Below are positions 14,075-23,121 of a stretch of 64,000 nt of DNA, piece after piece. The translations under genes were made by a program, and so were the position numbers. Numbering within the stretch: the stretch's first letter is position 1; each line of letters opens with the position of its first letter. The notes below the pieces were generated by a model, which worked only from the letters and a program-made list of their open reading frames with translations, was not told the origin of the DNA and searched no databases. The DNA is from an uncultured Clostridia bacterium (GTDB taxonomy: Bacteria; Bacillota; Clostridia; TANB77; CAG-508), in assembly GCA_934122085.1 (NCBI GenBank), contig CAKOVS010000001.1, positions 1-64,000 on the forward strand, written 5' to 3'.

Positions 14075-15142
14075 TTATTTATTATTATATAGTTTTCCTC
14101 CACCATCAAAACCAAATCTATCAAATGCTCTTTCTCCAATTGTTGTTACTGTTGTTGGTATAGTCAAATCATAAGATACTGTGTCAGCCCATGTAAAAGC
14201 TTCTTTTCCTATTTTTTCTAACCCTTCATTTAAAATTATTTGCTTTAATTTTCCTTTATATTCTGTCCCCATATATGTTGTTCCATTATTCCCTACATAT
14301 CCAAAAGCTAATTCTCCAATTTCTTTTACAGAAGATGGAATTTCGATTCTTTCTAACGATGTACAAAATTGAAAAGTATTATTTCCAATAGTTGTCACTT
14401 TATCTGGTATTGTTATTTCTTTTAAGTTTTTACAATTATTAAATACACCATCTGGTATTGAACTTATTTGTATTGACAATTTTATACTTTCCAAATTTGT
14501 CATATTTCCAAATGCCCAAGCTTCAATTATTTCTATATTATTATTCATTACTATTTCTTTTATATTGGTATTTCCATAAAATCGATTTCCAGTCCAAGGT
14601 TGATTTATAATTGTTACAGGATATATTTTTTTATCTTTAACATAATAATCAGGAATTACTACTTTTTCTTCTGTTCCTTTATATCCTGCTATTGTTGCAA
14701 CATCATTATTCCTATCTCCATCTATTTGTCTAATTCCCATTTCCATTAATGTATCATCTGCTTGAACAGCATCTTCTAAAGTATATAATGGAATAACTAT
14801 TTCATTATTAATTACTACAATATTTTTTTTACGTTCTACTACTATACCTTTTTTCGTTAATCCTTCATCCTGAATTTTCTTCCAAATTTGATCAATCTTT
14901 TCATTATAATCTTTTTCAACCACTTCTCCTTCTAATTCTTCCATCGTAAATTGATTATTTTCTAATGAAATTATTTCTTTTATACCTGCTTTCACAGATT
15001 GTACTTTTGCTTTTTTTGCTTTTGTAATTATTCCACTTTCTCCTGTTAAAACTGATGTTGTAACTCCTGCAAGTATTAACATTACAACTATTGTAACAGC
15101 CAAAGCTATTAATGTTATTCCATCTTTTGTTTTTAAATTCAT
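14075..15142 (-). CDS. BspA-type leucine-rich-repeat protein with pilin-like N-terminus
   Basis: The 355 residues begin with a prepilin-type segment: a short basic leader, MNLKTKDG, then a hydrophobic helix starting ITLIALAVTIVVMLILAG and a basic stretch (KAKKAK). This matches the type IV N-methylation pattern, with cleavage expected after Gly8. It lacks the usual Glu at mature position 5. After a polar linker come LRR_5/BspA-like repeats from about residue 165, recognisable as NTNIKEIVMNNNIEIIE, NCKNLKEITIPDKVTTIG and SLERIEIPSSVKEIGE. Such repeats mediate surface binding in gut bacteria. AGAGGTAG precedes the ATG. It probably sits on the outer face of the membrane, anchored by the helix or assembled with pseudopilins. 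Confidence 0.8.
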   Translation of the reverse strand: MNLKTKDGITLIALAVTIVVMLILAGVTTSVLTGESGIITKAKKAKVQSVKAGIKEIISLENNQFTMEELEGEVVEKDYNEKIDQIWKKIQDEGLTKKGIVVERKKNIVVINNEIVIPLYTLEDAVQADDTLMEMGIRQIDGDRNNDVATIAGYKGTEEKVVIPDYYVKDKKIYPVTIINQPWTGNRFYGNTNIKEIVMNNNIEIIEAWAFGNMTNLESIKLSIQISSIPDGVFNNCKNLKEITIPDKVTTIGNNTFQFCTSLERIEIPSSVKEIGELAFGYVGNNGTTYMGTEYKGKLKQIILNEGLEKIGKEAFTWADTVSYDLTIPTTVTTIGERAFDRFGFDGGGKLYNNK

Positions 15143-15193
15143 TTTTTCTACCTCTTTAATATCCTTTCCTCATTAAATATATATTTCTAATTT

Positions 15194-15721
15194 TTATCCA
15201 TTTTTTATTGCTAATATATCTTCATCTTGTTTTAAGTTCGGTCCTAAAAATTCATAACAATTTTTATTAGATTTCATTGCTGATAATCCTATTTCTTTAT
15301 CTTCTCTTAGCCTTCCACTTGCAAACTTTATTATAATTGGCTTATTAGTAGCTGCTAACATTACTACTTCTTTATCATCTCTCATCTCTGGTGATGCAAA
15401 ATACAAAATTTGTCCTGTTTTTTTCAATCCAGCCATTAATAATTCTTTATCATTTAATAAATTTTCTTTTGCATAGCAATATGTCCACCCAACTTCACTT
15501 ACTGAGTCATATACTATTTCTCTATCTGCTTTTAATCTATCACTAACATATTCTAATGCTTCTGGATTATTATGCACTGCTACCAAAGCTATTTCTCTGT
15601 CATCTTTCATTTCTTCTCCTGCATAATCCAAAAGTCCACCTTCTTTTGCTACATTTTCTAATACATATTCTCTGTTATGTGCATTTTCTCTCATTTTTAT
15701 TACTTCTGGTCTTTCTGGCAT
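15194..15721 (-). CDS. DUF4116 repeat protein
   Basis: About 175 residues made of tandem units of roughly 24 residues with the pattern (M/L)(K/R)DD(K/R)E(I/V)xxxAxxxxxxALxYxS, for example EMKDDREIALVAVHNNPEAL and RLREDKEIGLSAMKSNKN. This is the DUF4116 signature, found in bacterial and protist proteins of unknown function. It is cytoplasmic, with no signal peptide. The start at ATG 15721 is chosen because GGGGTGA lies just upstream; an earlier in-frame ATG (15751) has no such site. It lies between tcdA and the LRR protein on the same strand, but nothing ties their functions together. Confidence 0.78.
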   Translation of the reverse strand: MPERPEVIKMRENAHNREYVLENVAKEGGLLDYAGEEMKDDREIALVAVHNNPEALEYVSDRLKADREIVYDSVSEVGWTYCYAKENLLNDKELLMAGLKKTGQILYFASPEMRDDKEVVMLAATNKPIIIKFASGRLREDKEIGLSAMKSNKNCYEFLGPNLKQDEDILAIKNG

Positions 15722-15800
15722 ACTATCACCCCTCTTTGAATTGCAAAACAAACTATTATATTAACATTATATCTTTTTATTTCAGTTTTTACAATATTTT

Positions 15801-16553
15801 TTATTTTTTTAATATATCTTTTATTACTTCTCCTGCAATTATTAATCCTGCAACAGATGGTACAAATGATATACTTCCTGGTACTTGATTTCTTATTGTA
15901 CATTTTCTTTTTGTTCCTGGAGGACATATACAATTATTTTTACAACTATTTTCACAATTTTCATTTGGTTTTATTGGTTCTTCTTTTGAATATACTACTT
16001 TTAATTTTTTTATTCCTCTTAATCTTAATTCTTTTCTCATTACTTTTGCAAGTGGACATACACTTGTTTTATAAATATCTGTTACTTCAAATTTTGTTGG
16101 ATCTAACTTATTCCCTGTTCCCATGCAAGACATAATAGGAATATTTAGTCTATTAGCTCTTACTACTAATTCTACCTTTGCTGTTACTGTATCAACTGAA
16201 TCTACAATATAATCAACTGTGTTATCTAATATTTCATCACTATCTGGCATAAAAAATTCTTGATGTATTTCTACATTTGCATTTGGATTAATTTCTAATA
16301 TTCTATCTCTTGCAACTTCAACTTTATTTTTTCCAATTGTTTTTCTTGTTGCTATTATTTGTCTATTTAAATTTGTTAAACAAACTTTATCATCATCTAT
16401 TAATATAAAATTTCCTATTCCTGCTCTTGCTAATCCCTCAACTACAAATGATCCAACTCCACCAATACCAAAGATTGCAACTTTTGCATTTTGTAATTTT
16501 TCTATTCCTTCTTTTCCAATTAATAGTTCTGTTCTTGAAAATTGATTTAACAT
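15801..16553 (-). CDS. tcdA: tRNA threonylcarbamoyladenosine dehydratase (TcdA-like)
   Basis: A ThiF/E1-like ATPase that cyclises t6A37 of tRNA to ct6A. The 250 residues show a Rossmann nucleotide site (FGIGGVGSFVVEGLARAG, about 33-50), the DDDKVCLTNLNRQ motif, VDSVDTVTAKVEL and a C-terminal PGSISFVPSVAGLIIAGEV typical of this branch rather than of MoeB or ThiF. A cysteine-rich segment (ENCENSCKNN, then CICPPGTKRKC) precedes the final motif and may bind a metal. AAAGGAG precedes the ATG and a promoter match lies about 35 bases upstream. It is the first gene of a leftward group. Confidence 0.88.
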   Translation of the reverse strand: MLNQFSRTELLIGKEGIEKLQNAKVAIFGIGGVGSFVVEGLARAGIGNFILIDDDKVCLTNLNRQIIATRKTIGKNKVEVARDRILEINPNANVEIHQEFFMPDSDEILDNTVDYIVDSVDTVTAKVELVVRANRLNIPIMSCMGTGNKLDPTKFEVTDIYKTSVCPLAKVMRKELRLRGIKKLKVVYSKEEPIKPNENCENSCKNNCICPPGTKRKCTIRNQVPGSISFVPSVAGLIIAGEVIKDILKK

Positions 16554-16585
16554 TTTTTTGCTCCTTTTTATATTATCAATTTAAT

Positions 16586-16614
16586 ATCTTAGCATGTTTT
16601 TTATATTTTTTCAA
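16586..16614 (-). promoter_or_regulatory. Candidate sigma-A promoter for tcdA
   Basis: The minus strand carries TTGAAA (complement of 16609-16614), a 17-base spacer and TAAGAT (complement of 16586-16591). A second TTGACA (complement of about 16664-16669) further up has no good -10 box. Confidence 0.4.
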
Positions 16615-16752
16615 TAGTGGATATAATAAAAAAATAGCGAGTAATTTATAAAGTGTCCCATTTGTCAAGGACATAAAAAATATCATTTTTAAATTTATTT
16701 AAGTAATTATGAATTTTCAATGAACAAATTTTGATTATTTTTTACCAAACAA

Positions 16753-16781
16753 TTGTTAGATTTTTAAATTTGTGATATAAT
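16753..16781 (+). promoter_or_regulatory. Sigma-A promoter for uvrB
   Basis: TTGTTA, a 17-base spacer and a perfect TATAAT lie about 30 bases before the uvrB start. No obvious LexA box (CGAAC-N4-GTTCG type) is visible in this gap. Confidence 0.65.
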
Positions 16782-16810
16782 AATTACATTAAAATTATAA
16801 GGAGATATTT

Positions 16811-18766
16811 ATGTTTAAATTACATTCAGAATATAAGCCAACAGGTGATCAACCACAAGCAATTGAATATCTATCAAAAGGTATAGAACAAGGAAAAAAA
16901 TTTCAAACTCTTTTAGGTGTTACTGGTTCTGGAAAAACTTTTACAATGGCTAATATAATTCAAAATGTTCAAAAACCAACATTAGTTTTAGCACATAACA
17001 AAACTTTAGCAGGTCAACTTTATTCAGAATTCAAAGAATTTTTTCCTGAAAATCATGTTGAATATTTTGTAAGTTATTATGATTATTATCAACCAGAAAG
17101 CTATATTGCTCAAAGTGATACATATATAGAAAAAGATGCTTCTATTAATGATGAAATTGATAAATTGCGACATTCTGCAACAGCATCATTATTTGAAACA
17201 AGAGATGTTATTATAGTTGCTTCTGTTTCATGTATATATGGTTTAGGTGACCCTATTGATTATGAGAATATGATTGTTTCTTTAAGACCTAGTATGGAAG
17301 TTTCTAGAGATAAGATCATGAAAAAATTAATAAACATGCAATATTCTAGAAATGAAATTGATTTTAAAAGAGGTACTTTTAGAGCTAAAGGTGATATTTT
17401 AGAAATTTATCCTTCAGATAAAAGTGAGTCTGCTATAAGAGCTGAGTTCTGGGGTGATGAAATTGAAAAAATTTCTGAAATAAATCCTGTTACAGGAAAA
17501 TCAATTGGAACAAGACAACATGTAATGATATTCCCTAACTCTCATTATGTTACTTCAAAAGATAAAATGGAAAGAGCTTTAAAAACTATTGAAGAAGAAA
17601 TGAATGAAAGAGTTTCATATTTTAAAAGTCAAAATAAATTAATTGAAGCACAAAGAATACAAGAAAGAACAAATTTCGACATGGAAATGATGAAAGAAAC
17701 TGGATTTTGTCAAGGTATTGAAAATTATTCAAGACACATTAGTGGTAGAGAACCAGGAAGTGCTCCATTTACACTATTTGATTATTTTCCAGATGATTTC
17801 TTGTTATTAATAGATGAATCACATGCTACAATCCCTCAAGTAAGAGCAATGTATAATGGTGACAGAGCTCGTAAAGATTCTTTAGTAAAATATGGTTTTA
17901 GATTGCCTTCTGCTTATGACAATAGACCTTTAACTTTTAATGAATTTGAAAACAGAATAAATCAGGTTGTTTTTGTTAGTGCTACACCTGGTGATTATGA
18001 ACAAGAACATTCAAAAGAAAATGTTGTTGAACAGATTATCCGTCCTACTGGATTATTAGATCCTAAAATCGAGGTAAAACCTGTTACAAATCAAGTTGAT
18101 GATTTAATTGAACAAATTAGAATTAGAGTTGACCGAAAAGAAAGAGTTTTAGTCACAACACTAACCAAAAAGATGGCTGAAGATTTAACATCTTATTTAA
18201 AAAGTCTAGATATTAAAGTTAATTACATGCATTCAGATATAAAAGCACTAGAAAGAATGGAAATTATTAGAAAACTTCGTTTAGGCGAATTTGATGTTTT
18301 GGTTGGAATAAACCTTTTAAGAGAAGGTCTTGATATTCCTGAAGTTTCTCTTGTAGCAATATTAGATGCTGATAAAGAAGGATTTCTTCGTTCTGAACGT
18401 TCTTTGATTCAAACAATTGGACGTGCTGCTAGAAATACAGATGGAACTGTTATTATGTATGGTGATTCTCTTACAGATTCTATGGAAAAAGCTATTAGTG
18501 AAACTAATAGAAGACGTTCTATCCAAGAAGCATACAATGAAGAACATCATATAATTCCTAAAACAATAAAAAAATCTATTAGAGATTCTATTAAGGCTAT
18601 TCAAACTGAAAATATTGGTGTTGAATATAAATTTGAAAAAGAAGAAGATATTCAATCTACTATTTCTAAACTTACAGATGAAATGCTTGAACATGCTAGT
18701 AAAATGGAATTCGAACAAGCTGCTGAATTGCGTGATAAAATTAAAGAATTAGAAAAATTATTGTAA
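16811..18766 (+). CDS. uvrB: Excinuclease ABC subunit B
   Basis: UvrB is the damage-verifying helicase of nucleotide excision repair. The 651 residues include Walker A (LGVTGSGKTFTMA, about 36-48), the beta-hairpin region YYDYYQPESYIAQSDTYIEKD, FLLLIDESH, the VSATPGDYE motif, the helicase C motifs QTIGRAARNTDG, and a C-terminal UVR domain (KMEFEQAAELRDKIKELEKL) that contacts UvrC. AAGGAG precedes the ATG. It is monocistronic on the plus strand, with its own promoter and terminator. uvrA and uvrC, often adjacent in Firmicutes, are not in this window. Confidence 0.97.
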   Translation: MFKLHSEYKPTGDQPQAIEYLSKGIEQGKKFQTLLGVTGSGKTFTMANIIQNVQKPTLVLAHNKTLAGQLYSEFKEFFPENHVEYFVSYYDYYQPESYIAQSDTYIEKDASINDEIDKLRHSATASLFETRDVIIVASVSCIYGLGDPIDYENMIVSLRPSMEVSRDKIMKKLINMQYSRNEIDFKRGTFRAKGDILEIYPSDKSESAIRAEFWGDEIEKISEINPVTGKSIGTRQHVMIFPNSHYVTSKDKMERALKTIEEEMNERVSYFKSQNKLIEAQRIQERTNFDMEMMKETGFCQGIENYSRHISGREPGSAPFTLFDYFPDDFLLLIDESHATIPQVRAMYNGDRARKDSLVKYGFRLPSAYDNRPLTFNEFENRINQVVFVSATPGDYEQEHSKENVVEQIIRPTGLLDPKIEVKPVTNQVDDLIEQIRIRVDRKERVLVTTLTKKMAEDLTSYLKSLDIKVNYMHSDIKALERMEIIRKLRLGEFDVLVGINLLREGLDIPEVSLVAILDADKEGFLRSERSLIQTIGRAARNTDGTVIMYGDSLTDSMEKAISETNRRRSIQEAYNEEHHIIPKTIKKSIRDSIKAIQTENIGVEYKFEKEEDIQSTISKLTDEMLEHASKMEFEQAAELRDKIKELEKLL

Positions 18767-18772
18767 TAGTAT

Positions 18773-18813
18773 AAAAAGAGGCTACACTATTTTCATAGCA
18801 TAGTCTCTTTTTT
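18773..18813 (+). terminator. Terminator of uvrB
   Basis: AAAAAGAG pairs with CTCTTTTTT, with inner CTA/TAG and CTAT/ATAG pairings, ending in a T-run seven bases after the uvrB stop. Confidence 0.8.
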
Positions 18814-18864
18814 CTAGGTCAATAATTATTTGACTAAACAAATATATTTACTACTAATTATATA

Positions 18865-20721
18865 TTATAACTCAAACTGAGAATTATATAATTCAGCATA
18901 AGCACCATTCTTTTCCATTAATTGCTCGTGATTTCCTTGTTCTACTATATTTCCATCTTTCATTACTAATATTAAATCTGCATTTTTTATTGTAGATAAT
19001 CTATGTGCAATTATAAATGATGTTCTTCCTTCTGTAAGTTTATCCATAGCAACTTGAACTAATTCTTCTGTTCTTGTATCTACATTTGATGTTGCTTCAT
19101 CTAATATCAAGAATGGTGAATCTTGTATCATTCCTCTTGCAATTGTAAGTAATTGTCTTTGACCTGCTGAAACACTATCATTTTCTGATAAGTATGAATC
19201 ATATCCTTTTGGTAATGTTCTAATAAAGTGATCTAATCCAACTTCTTTACATACTTCTTTTACTCTTTCATCACTTATATTTTCTTGATTATATATAATA
19301 TTTTCTTTTACAGTACCTTCAAATAACCATGTGTCTTGCAAAACCATTGTAAATAAACTATGTATATTTTCTCTTGATAATTCTTTTGTTGAAACACCAT
19401 CAATTCTAATATCTCCTGAATTAATGTCATAGAATTTCATAAGAAGATTTACCATTGTTGTTTTTCCAGCACCTGTTGGTCCTACTATTGCAATTTTTTG
19501 ACCAGGTTTCGCAGTTGCCGTAAAGTTTTTAATTGTTGGTTTATCATTATTATCATATTGGAATACAACATTATCAAATTCAATTTTTCCTTTTACATTA
19601 TTTTTATCTAATGTTTTATTTATTTTTGCTTGATCTGCCATTTCTTTTTCATCTAAAAATTCAAATACTCTTTCACTTGCAGCTGCTGTTGATTGAAGTG
19701 ATGTCATACTTTGGGCAATTTGTGATAATGGGTTTGTAAATAATCTTACATATGTTATAAATGCAATAATTACACCAAATGATATTATATTATTCATTGT
19801 TAATAATGCTCCAACTATACAAACTGCAACATATCCAAAGTTTCCTATAAAATTCATTATAGGTTGCATTATTCCTGATAAAAATTGACTCTTTCTGTTT
19901 GCTTCACATACTTTTTGATTATATTCATCAAATTTTTTGTCTGATTCTTTTTTTCCATTATATGCTTTTACAACATTTAAACCTGAATATATTTCTTCGA
20001 TATGTCCATTTAAGTTTCCAAGTTCTTCTTGTTTTGCAACGAAATATTTTTGTGATTTTGCAAGTACTGCAAACATACCCATAAATCCAAGTAAACTTGA
20101 TAATATTGCTGTTAATGCCATTATCCAGTTAGTGTAAAACATCATTATTATTGAACCTAAAAATAATGTTATATTACTTACTAATGATCCTAATGATTGG
20201 TTCATTGTTTGTGCTATTGTATCAACATCATTTGTTACTCTTGAAAGTGTATCACCAGATTGATGTCTATCAAAATAGCTAAGTGGTAATTTATTTATTT
20301 TTACTGATATTCTTGTTCTTAAACTTCTTGCAAAATTATTTGCAACTTCTGTCATACAAATTGATTGTATAAATGTACATATTGCACTACATAAATATAA
20401 AATAACTAATGATATTGCAATTGATTTTATTGCATCCATATTCATTTCAGGCATTATCATTTGCCCATTTTCCATCTTTGGAATTATTCCTGCTTGTATT
20501 TCATCTGTTAATTTTGATAATCTATCTGGTGCAGAAATTGATAAAACTGCTCCTGCAATTGCTAATATTAATGCAATTATTATTAATATTTTGAATTTTC
20601 CTAATTCTTTTACTAATCTTTTTACTGCTAATTTAAAATCTTTAGCTTTTTCTCCCACTCCTGGTCCCATACCAGGTCCCATTGGTCCTCTTCTAGGAGG
20701 TCTTGCTTGATTATTAGCCAT
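18865..20721 (-). CDS. ABC exporter half-transporter, catalytically competent subunit
   Basis: A type IV ABC exporter subunit of 618 residues: a proline/glycine-rich cytoplasmic N-terminus (PPRRGPMGPGMGPG), six membrane helices (about residues 40-330), then the nucleotide-binding domain. This shows Walker A GPTGAGKTT, signature VSAGQRQLL, Walker B FLILDEATS with the catalytic Glu, and the switch His in IAHRLST. Its ATG overlaps the end of the upstream half-transporter by eight bases, so the two are coupled and almost certainly form a heterodimer. Multidrug or peptide export is the usual role of such pairs. The substrate cannot be read from sequence. Confidence 0.9.
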   Translation of the reverse strand: MANNQARPPRRGPMGPGMGPGVGEKAKDFKLAVKRLVKELGKFKILIIIALILAIAGAVLSISAPDRLSKLTDEIQAGIIPKMENGQMIMPEMNMDAIKSIAISLVILYLCSAICTFIQSICMTEVANNFARSLRTRISVKINKLPLSYFDRHQSGDTLSRVTNDVDTIAQTMNQSLGSLVSNITLFLGSIIMMFYTNWIMALTAILSSLLGFMGMFAVLAKSQKYFVAKQEELGNLNGHIEEIYSGLNVVKAYNGKKESDKKFDEYNQKVCEANRKSQFLSGIMQPIMNFIGNFGYVAVCIVGALLTMNNIISFGVIIAFITYVRLFTNPLSQIAQSMTSLQSTAAASERVFEFLDEKEMADQAKINKTLDKNNVKGKIEFDNVVFQYDNNDKPTIKNFTATAKPGQKIAIVGPTGAGKTTMVNLLMKFYDINSGDIRIDGVSTKELSRENIHSLFTMVLQDTWLFEGTVKENIIYNQENISDERVKEVCKEVGLDHFIRTLPKGYDSYLSENDSVSAGQRQLLTIARGMIQDSPFLILDEATSNVDTRTEELVQVAMDKLTEGRTSFIIAHRLSTIKNADLILVMKDGNIVEQGNHEQLMEKNGAYAELYNSQFEL

Positions 20722-22477
20722 TTTCTAATTCCTCCTTTGATAATTGAGATAGAGCTATTTGTTTATATACTTCACATGTTTTTAATAACTCTTTATGTGT
20801 TCCTTTTCCAACAATTACACCATTGTCTAATACTACAATTTGGTCTGCATTCATAATTGTTCCTATTCTTTGTGCTACAATTAAACTTGTTGCATCAGAT
20901 GTATATTTTTTCAATTCTTTTCTTAATACACTATCTGTTTTATAGTCTAATGCTGAAAAACTGTCATCAAATATATATATTTCTGGATTTCTTGCTATTG
21001 CTCTAGCTATTGATAATCTTTGTTTTTGTCCACCAGATACATTTGTTCCACCTTGCGCCATATGTGCATCATATTGTCCATCCATTTTTTCTACAAATTC
21101 TGTTCCTTGTGCAACTTCTATAGCTTTTTTTATTTGTTCATCTGTTGGCTTTTCTTTTCCATTATCACCATAAGATATATTTGATTTTACTGTTCCATTA
21201 AACATTACAGCTTTTTGTGGTACATATCCTATTTTATTATGTAAAAATTCTTGTGTATAATCTTTTACATTTATTCCATCTACAAGTACTTCACCTTCTG
21301 TTGTATCATAAAATCTTGGGATTAAATTTATTAATGTTGATTTTCCACTTCCTGTTGATCCTATAAATGCTACTGTATCTCCTTTATTTGCTTTAAATGA
21401 TATATCTTTTAATAAATATTCATCTGCATCTGGATATTTAAATGATACATTTTTAAATTCAACTGTTCCAACTTCATTATTTGTTTTTGTATTTATTTTT
21501 CCATCTTTTATGCTTATTTCTGTATCTAATACTTCATTAATACGATTTGCGGATACTTGTGCTCTTGGTAACATCATAAATATCATTGCTAACATTAAGA
21601 ATGACATTATTACTTGCATTGCATAAGAACTAAATACTACCATATCTCCAAATAATGATATTTTATCTGCCATTCCTGCATCTTTTATTAGATATGCTCC
21701 AACATAATAAATTGATAGTGTTACCATATACATGATTATATACATCATTGGTTGCATTACTGCAAATACTTTTTGGTTAAATAATTGTTGATTTGTTAAG
21801 TTATTATTTGCTTTATCAAATTTTTCTTCTTGATATTGTTCAGCATTAAATGCTCTTACAACTCTTATTCCTGTTAGATTCTCACGAGTTACTCCATTTA
21901 ATTTATCGATTAATTTTTGTACTTTCTTAAATCTTGGTAATACAATTACCATTAATGTTGCTATTGTAGCCATCAATACAGCAACTGCTACTGCTGTAAT
22001 TGCACTCCATTGCCAGCTTTTATTTAATATTTTTGTTATTGCCCATATTGCTGTTATTGGGGCTTTTATTAATAATTGTAATCCCATTGCTATTAACATT
22101 TCTATTTGTGTTATGTCATTTGTTGTTCTTGTTATTAAACTACTTGTAGAAAATTGTTTTACTTCTTGCATTGCTAAATCTTCTACTTTATTAAATAGTT
22201 TTTTTCTGATTGTCTTTGAAAAGTTTGATGATATTCTTGATGTTATATATCCTGTAATTACTGCTGCGACTAAACTTCCTAGTGCACATGCAAGCATATA
22301 TCCACCATTTACTAGAATATCTTTCATTTGGCTTCCTTCTGTTTGTACTAGTTTTGTTATTTCAGACATATAGTCTGGCATTTTTAATTCTAACCATACT
22401 TGTGTAACTACTAATACTAAACACATTAGCGCCAAAAACCATTCTTTTTTTGTAAAATTTTTTATTAGTTTTAACAT
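20714..22477 (-). CDS. ABC exporter half-transporter, degenerate-site subunit
   Basis: Partner of the following gene; 587 residues from the ATG at 22477, which has AAGGGA just upstream (an in-frame ATG 12 codons earlier lacks one). The membrane domain occupies about residues 10-310. In the nucleotide-binding domain Walker A is GSTGSGKST and the signature is VSGGQKQRLS. The residue after Walker B is Asp (IYIFDDSFSALD) instead of Glu, and the switch histidine is Gln (VAQRIGT). This is the pattern of the degenerate half of heterodimeric exporters such as BmrCD or TM287/288, where one ATP site is non-hydrolytic. Confidence 0.9.
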   Translation of the reverse strand: MLKLIKNFTKKEWFLALMCLVLVVTQVWLELKMPDYMSEITKLVQTEGSQMKDILVNGGYMLACALGSLVAAVITGYITSRISSNFSKTIRKKLFNKVEDLAMQEVKQFSTSSLITRTTNDITQIEMLIAMGLQLLIKAPITAIWAITKILNKSWQWSAITAVAVAVLMATIATLMVIVLPRFKKVQKLIDKLNGVTRENLTGIRVVRAFNAEQYQEEKFDKANNNLTNQQLFNQKVFAVMQPMMYIIMYMVTLSIYYVGAYLIKDAGMADKISLFGDMVVFSSYAMQVIMSFLMLAMIFMMLPRAQVSANRINEVLDTEISIKDGKINTKTNNEVGTVEFKNVSFKYPDADEYLLKDISFKANKGDTVAFIGSTGSGKSTLINLIPRFYDTTEGEVLVDGINVKDYTQEFLHNKIGYVPQKAVMFNGTVKSNISYGDNGKEKPTDEQIKKAIEVAQGTEFVEKMDGQYDAHMAQGGTNVSGGQKQRLSIARAIARNPEIYIFDDSFSALDYKTDSVLRKELKKYTSDATSLIVAQRIGTIMNADQIVVLDNGVIVGKGTHKELLKTCEVYKQIALSQLSKEELENG

Positions 22478-22624
22478 TTTTTTCCCTTCTTTTTTTGCAT
22501 AATAATCTTTCATATTTTAATACTAATTGTCAAATTTATCAACATTATTATGCAAACTTTCACATAAAATTTACATTTTGATATATTCATTTAATTGATT
22601 TTTGAATAACAATTTTTAATAGAA

Positions 22625-22653
22625 AAAGAAGTTTCAAAACTTGAAGCTCCTTT
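22625..22653 (-). terminator. Terminator of rnpB
   Basis: On the minus strand AAAGGAGCTTCAA pairs with TTGAAACTTCTTT (one mismatch), followed by T residues, 16 bases beyond the 3' end of RNase P RNA. Confidence 0.7.
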
Positions 22654-22668
22654 TATTATCATATTTAT

Positions 22669-23011
22669 AAGCAAATCTGTAAGCCGGGTTCTGTCATTTA
22701 AAATAGTCATTTATCTAGTACATATATTACTATATGCATCAAGCCACGCAATTCAGAAGGCGCCGAGCAGGCTTAATCTTCTTCTTAGGTGTTGCTCCAG
22801 ATGGGGTTTACACTGACCCAATATGTCACCACATTAGCGGTGAGCTCTTACCTCACCTTTTCATCCTTACCTCTAAAGAGGCGGTTATTTTCTGTTGCAC
22901 TTTCCTTAAGGTTTCCCTCACTAGACGTTATCTAGCATCATTGCTCTATGGAGCCCGGACTTTCCTCTCGTAAGTCTTTTCATCTCTTACCAGCGACTAT
23001 TTAATTTGCTC
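22669..23011 (-). ncRNA. rnpB: RNase P RNA
   Basis: This is the catalytic RNA that matures tRNA 5' ends. The minus strand reads GAGGAAAGTCCGGGCTCC near the 5' end (one strand of P4 and J3/4) and ACAGAACCCGGCTTA near the 3' end (the other P4 strand and the CCA-binding region). The termini GAGCAAAT and ATTTGCTT pair as P1, setting the limits at about 23011 and 22669 (343 nt). The layout looks like the ancestral type A fold; confirming that needs a covariance-model fold. A promoter lies a few bases upstream and a terminator downstream. Confidence 0.95.
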
Positions 23012-23018
23012 GTTTTTC

Positions 23019-23047
23019 ATTATAACATTTTTCAACAAATTTGTAAA
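23019..23047 (-). promoter_or_regulatory. Promoter of rnpB
   Basis: The minus strand carries TTTACA (complement of 23042-23047), a 17-base spacer and a perfect TATAAT (complement of 23019-23024). This places the transcription start at the 5' end inferred from P1 pairing. Confidence 0.75.
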
Positions 23048-23121
23048 TCTTTTTCGTCTTTTTCATGGAAAATTACTGATTATTTTTGTTTCACATCTAT
23101 TATAATAGAAAAGATTTTTTA

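Noticed and set aside
15700..15933. Minus-strand 77-codon frame overlapping the tcdA end and the DUF4116 start
   Set aside because: It overlaps two well-supported genes in another frame, is extremely rich in Lys, Asn, Ile and Cys, and shows no ribosome binding site.
22734..22973. Plus-strand 79-codon frame
   Set aside because: It lies entirely within RNase P RNA on the opposite strand.
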